NCBI GenBank assembly: GCA_963691705.1 | Contig: OY829539.1 | Location: 55,774,327 to 55,838,326 of the forward strand | Direction of reading: 5' to 3' | DNA: 64,000 bases | Source: Viola odorata | Lineage: Eukaryota; Streptophyta; Magnoliopsida; Malpighiales; Violaceae | Shown: piece after piece, positions 60,180 to 64,000 of the stretch | How the letters are laid out: each line of letters starts with the position of its first letter | How positions within the stretch are numbered: the first letter of the stretch is position 1 | The notes under the pieces: model-generated | What the model saw: only the letters and a program-made list of their open reading frames with translations | What the model was told of the DNA's origin: nothing | Database searches by the model: none | Program-made: the position numbers and the translations under genes

Positions 60180-63086
60180 CTATTCATGCTTCCTTAGTTG
60201 ACGAGAGGCATAAGCAATAACTTTCCCTCGCTGCATAAGAACACATCCCAATCCAATTCTTGAAGCATCACAATACACAACAAATCCCTCAGGTCCAGAT
60301 GGCAATGTCAACACCGGTGCAGTTGTCAACCGATGCTTGAGCTCCAAGAAGCTTGCCTCACATGCATCTGACCATTGATATTTCACATTTTTCTGCGTCA
60401 ACCGCGTCAATGGAGAAGCAATTCGAGAAAAACCTTCAACAAATCGCCGATAATACCCAGCCAAACCCAAGAAACTACGAATCTCTGACACTGAAGAAGG
60501 TCTAGGCCACTGTTCAACTGCTTTTATCTTTTGAGGATCAACCTGCACACCATCTTTAGAGACAACATGACCGAGAAAAGATATAGAATCCAACCAAAAT
60601 TCACATTTAGAAAACTTTGCATAAAGTTTGTGCTCTCTCAGGATTTGAAGAACCAATCTCAAATGTTGTTCATGCTCTTCCTTACTTTTTGAATACACAA
60701 GAATATCGTCAATAAAGACAATAACAAACTGATCAAGGAATGGCTTGAATGTTCTATTCATCAAATCCATGAAAGCTGCCGGTGCGTTAGTAAGACCAAA
60801 CGACATAACCAAAAACTCATAATGACCATATCGACTCCTAAATGCAGTTTTTGGAATGTCTTCTTGCCTAATTTTCAGCTGATGATATCCAGATCTCAAA
60901 TCAATCTTAGAAAAATATTGCGCACCTTGTAATTGATTAAATAAATCATCAATGCGTGGGAGAGGATACCTGTTGCGTACTGTTACCCGGTTCAGCTGTC
61001 GGTAATCAATACAAAGTCGTAATGTGCCATCTTTCTTCTTCACAAATAATACCGGAGCACCCCAAGGCGAAACACTTGGCCTTATAAAGCCTTTATCCAG
61101 CATATCTTGCAACTGTTTCTTCAATTCCTTAAGTTCAGAAAATGTCATTCTGTATGGTCTCATAGAAATAGGCTCAGTTCCAGGTAACAAATCAATACAG
61201 AACTCTATCTCTCTATCAGATGGAACTCCAGGCAGATCATTAGGAAATACATCAAGGAATTCCATAACAACAGGAACCTGATTTACAGTAGGAATTGATT
61301 CTTGAACAACTCTAACATGTGCTAGGAAAATTTCACATTCATCCCGGAACAACTGTTTAACACGAATAGCCGAAACTACAATGGGTTGAGAGATCAAATA
61401 GTTCCCTTGAAAGTAAAATTCAAGTTCACCCGGAATTCTAAATGTCAACACTTTATCTCGACAATTCAAGGTAACATAATGAGATGCTAACCAATCCATT
61501 CCTAGAATCACATCAAAATCAAGCATGTCTAGCTGAATCAAGTCTCCTAGTAACTCCCTACCATCAATAAGAACCACACAAGACTTAAACACACTCCCCA
61601 CATCTATAATTTCCCCAAGAGGTGTAGTGATAGCTAATGGACAATCTAATAAGGTTGATTGTTTACCAAACAACATGGAAAAATAGGGAGATACAAAAGA
61701 ATGCGTGGATCCAGTATCAAATAAAACTCGTGTATCAATCAAGTAAACAGGGAGTATACCTGTCACTACTGTATTTGATGACTGTGCATCTTCCTTAGTA
61801 AGTGCAAAAACTCTAGCCTGACCTCTTCCTGCTTGCCCTTGAACTCCACCACCAAAGCCTCTACCCCTTGCACCACGACCACTAAAACCACGGCCTCCTT
61901 GGTTGAACTGTCTCGTAGGTGATTGAACTGATGAAGATGATGCAGTTGAAGCTTGAGATGTTGCTAGCATCCTTGGGCAATCTCTCCTCAAGTGTCCCGC
62001 TTGGCCACAAAAGAAACATACACCAGTTTGTTGATAACATGTAGGACCCCGATGTCTTTTACCACAAAACTGGCATAATGGAATGCTAGTTTGAGAATTA
62101 CTAGGCTGAACAGAATGGAATGAAGCTTGACCACGTCCTTGTCCACCACCACTAGTACTCTGACCAGCAGAGAATTGACTACCATAACCATATCGCTGCT
62201 GAAACCTTCCGTGAGGTCGTTGTTGTCCTTGCTGACTTTGATATGGATGCCTATGAACAAATCTGTTACCTTCCCCGGAGTGTGTAACTTGTCGATTTTC
62301 AACTCTAGCTCGCTTGCTTTGATCATACACTACACTCCTGGCCATCTCCCTTGCTTCAATCATCCTAGCACAATCCACAGCTGCTGAGAATGATCGAAAC
62401 GCATGCGTCACAGTAGCATGGAATAAAGGATCAATAAGTCCTCTTATAAATCTCTTCACCTTCTCTTCTGTAGGAATAAGATGGCGACCATACCGTGACA
62501 GCCTTGTAAATCGTCCCTCATACTCGGATACACTCATGTTACCTTGAGTTAACCTCTCAAACTCATATGCTCTATCATCTTTGACACTTTCAGGTAAGAA
62601 ACGATCCAGAAACATGGTACAAAATTCATCCCATGTCCAAGCTGGGGTGTCTGCAACTTTTTCATTCTTTTTAGAATCATACCGGGAAGTTGCTACATCA
62701 CCCTCTAATCTGAATGCTGCCAATATAACTGCCCGGTAATCTGTGCATCCTAAAGCTTCACACCTTTTCCATACACTATCGAGGAATTGTTGAGGATCTT
62801 CAGTTGGCTTTACACCAGTGAAAATAGGAGGACCGAGCTTAATAAAGTTTTGCAATGGAACTTCATTTCCCTCCAGCCTTGGAGAGGATGTTGAGGCCAC
62901 CTGTTTACCTTGTTCCTTTTCAATCATATGCTTTGTTAAGGTCTGTATGGCTTGATTCACTCCACGCAATCCTTCAACTAGCACAGAAACAGGAATCTCA
63001 TTGCTTGATTCTTGGTTTTTATTTCTTAGACTGTGATTTCCAACTTGCTCACTTTTTGGAAATTCTGATCCGGTAGGTGCATCCAT
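60180..63086 (-). pseudogene. Chromovirus copy 7: complete gag-protease-RT frame, class B with one A-like site
   Basis: Open from the ATG at 63086 to the amber stop at 60180-60182. It has class B EIRSFLG and SGPEGF but RDECEIF as in class A, so it lacks the derived states of both groups and looks closest to the array's ancestor. Confidence 0.9.
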
Positions 63087-63285
63087 TGTATCAGCTTCCC
63101 TCTGTTTATCACCCTTTTCCACACTTACCTATTCAATATAAGTTAAGTACAACCAACATTAATATATATAGACACTGGTTGGCAGACCTCTACGACACAA
63201 GAATAACTTATTTAGAACACAAAGGTACTATACTTCGGAGTTACAGAACAACTAACTCAAGTCAACTAAGCTCCGCTACCATATC

Positions 63286-64000
63286 TGTCACACCCCAAAC
63301 TAGAGCATGTGACCGGCATGAGAGTTCAAATGAATTTCTGTATTCATCTCGGACTCTCACTCGCCTAACTTAACACTTTATCAAGATATTTTCCACAATT
63401 TACAGATGGTTCATAACGACAAACTCAAGATTTTGCTTTCATTGATTCCAAGTAATATATACAGCATCACAAAGTCACTTCTACATTTACTACAACAAGT
63501 AACAGATTTATTAGGGAGATTGTAATTTACAACTTCCAAAAACTTATATATATACAATCTATTAATCGACTAGGCCCTAGCGAAGGAGAATGCTGGGCAT
63601 ACTGATTAACCTTGAAGAGTACTCCCCTAGATCTGCCAACCAACTCACTACCGTCCACTACCAACTGAAAAAAATGGTTTATAAGAGAGGATGAGTTACC
63701 ACAACTCAGTGAATAAATAATACAAGATATAAACAAGCATGTACACGCAATCATTCACATTCTCTGTATTCCCTACATATGATTTAATATAATTATATCA
63801 ATATCCAAATACTATAATTCATACACTCATCACAATACAGTTAATCTATCAAGGCACAAACAACTCATATTCAGACCGTGATCTCATCACGTGCCAACAC
63901 CATAGTCCCTGAAGGCTAGGACATGAGAATTTCTCAATCATTCTTAATCGTTTTCAACAATTCTCAACAGACCGAAGTGCTGGCCAAGCCACTTCGTGCT
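63286..64000 (-). repeat. LTR 8 of the array (partial, cut by window end)
   Basis: The first 715 bp on the plus strand are present. It carries GACCGAAGTGC. The array therefore continues past the window. Confidence 0.9.

Larger units (their letters stand above)
14935..64000 (-). mobile_element. Tandem array of a Tekay/Del-type chromovirus sharing single LTRs (7 interiors, 8 LTRs, continues beyond window)
   Basis: LTRs begin at 14935, 22013, 29088, 42057, 49133, 56209 and 63286, with one more interrupted by the gap. Complete LTRs are 2111-2114 bp and interiors 4964-4965 bp, so the period is 7075-7078 bp. There is exactly one LTR between successive interiors and no unrelated DNA between copies. 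All copies point the same way. The LTR starts TGTGAGACCC and ends GGGGTGTGACA on the element strand. Clade assignment rests on the gag-PR-RT-RNase H-IN order, the purine tract GGTGGGGAGAA and a C-terminal chromodomain. A single insertion has been amplified by unequal exchange between LTRs or through a one-LTR circle. Confidence 0.92.

Overview
This window is plant nuclear DNA, most likely from a dicot, and is made almost entirely of transposable elements. I found no host gene I can defend. The evidence is Ty3/gypsy polyproteins of two lineages typical of plants (a Tekay/Del-type chromovirus and a Tat/Ogre-type element), a plant-type LINE tail and a Stowaway-like MITE. There are no bacterial gene arrangements, and RNA genes were not recognised.

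Positions 1-10536 hold one Tat/Ogre-like LTR retrotransposon on the minus strand. Its 3' LTR is cut by the window edge (1-1672) and its 5' LTR is complete (7179-10536, 3358 bp). The 5.5-kb interior has lost RT, RNase H and most of integrase, and what remains of gag/pol is riddled with stops. Two tandem-repeat blocks lie between the pol remnant and the 3' LTR. The two LTRs differ at only three of the 1672 positions I could compare by eye, so a coding-dead element appears to have moved recently and must have been mobilised in trans. Positions 10537-12170 carry a piece of another Tat/Ogre-like element with a long open gag.

Positions 12171-14934 are AT-rich sequence with a 5'-truncated LINE (poly-T, 13-bp target-site duplication), a 233-bp Stowaway-like MITE, a possible hAT fragment and unassigned DNA.

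From 14935 to the window end is a tandem array of one Tekay-type chromovirus on the minus strand, with a repeat unit of about 7075 bp. Neighbouring copies share single LTRs: LTR-int-LTR-int and so on, with eight LTRs and seven interiors in the window. Each interior encodes gag, protease, RT, RNase H, integrase and a chromodomain. Every copy carries the same amber stop inside RNase H and the same frameshift inside the integrase zinc finger, so the array grew by DNA-level amplification and not by repeated retrotransposition. Copies fall into two variant classes in the order A A B | A B B B, where the bar is a 200-N assembly gap at 35707-35906. The 12.8 kb on either side of the gap look identical, so part of the array may be a false assembly duplication. 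The leftmost LTR is a mosaic: its outer ~660 bp is diverged and the rest matches the array, as expected when homogenisation fails at an array edge.
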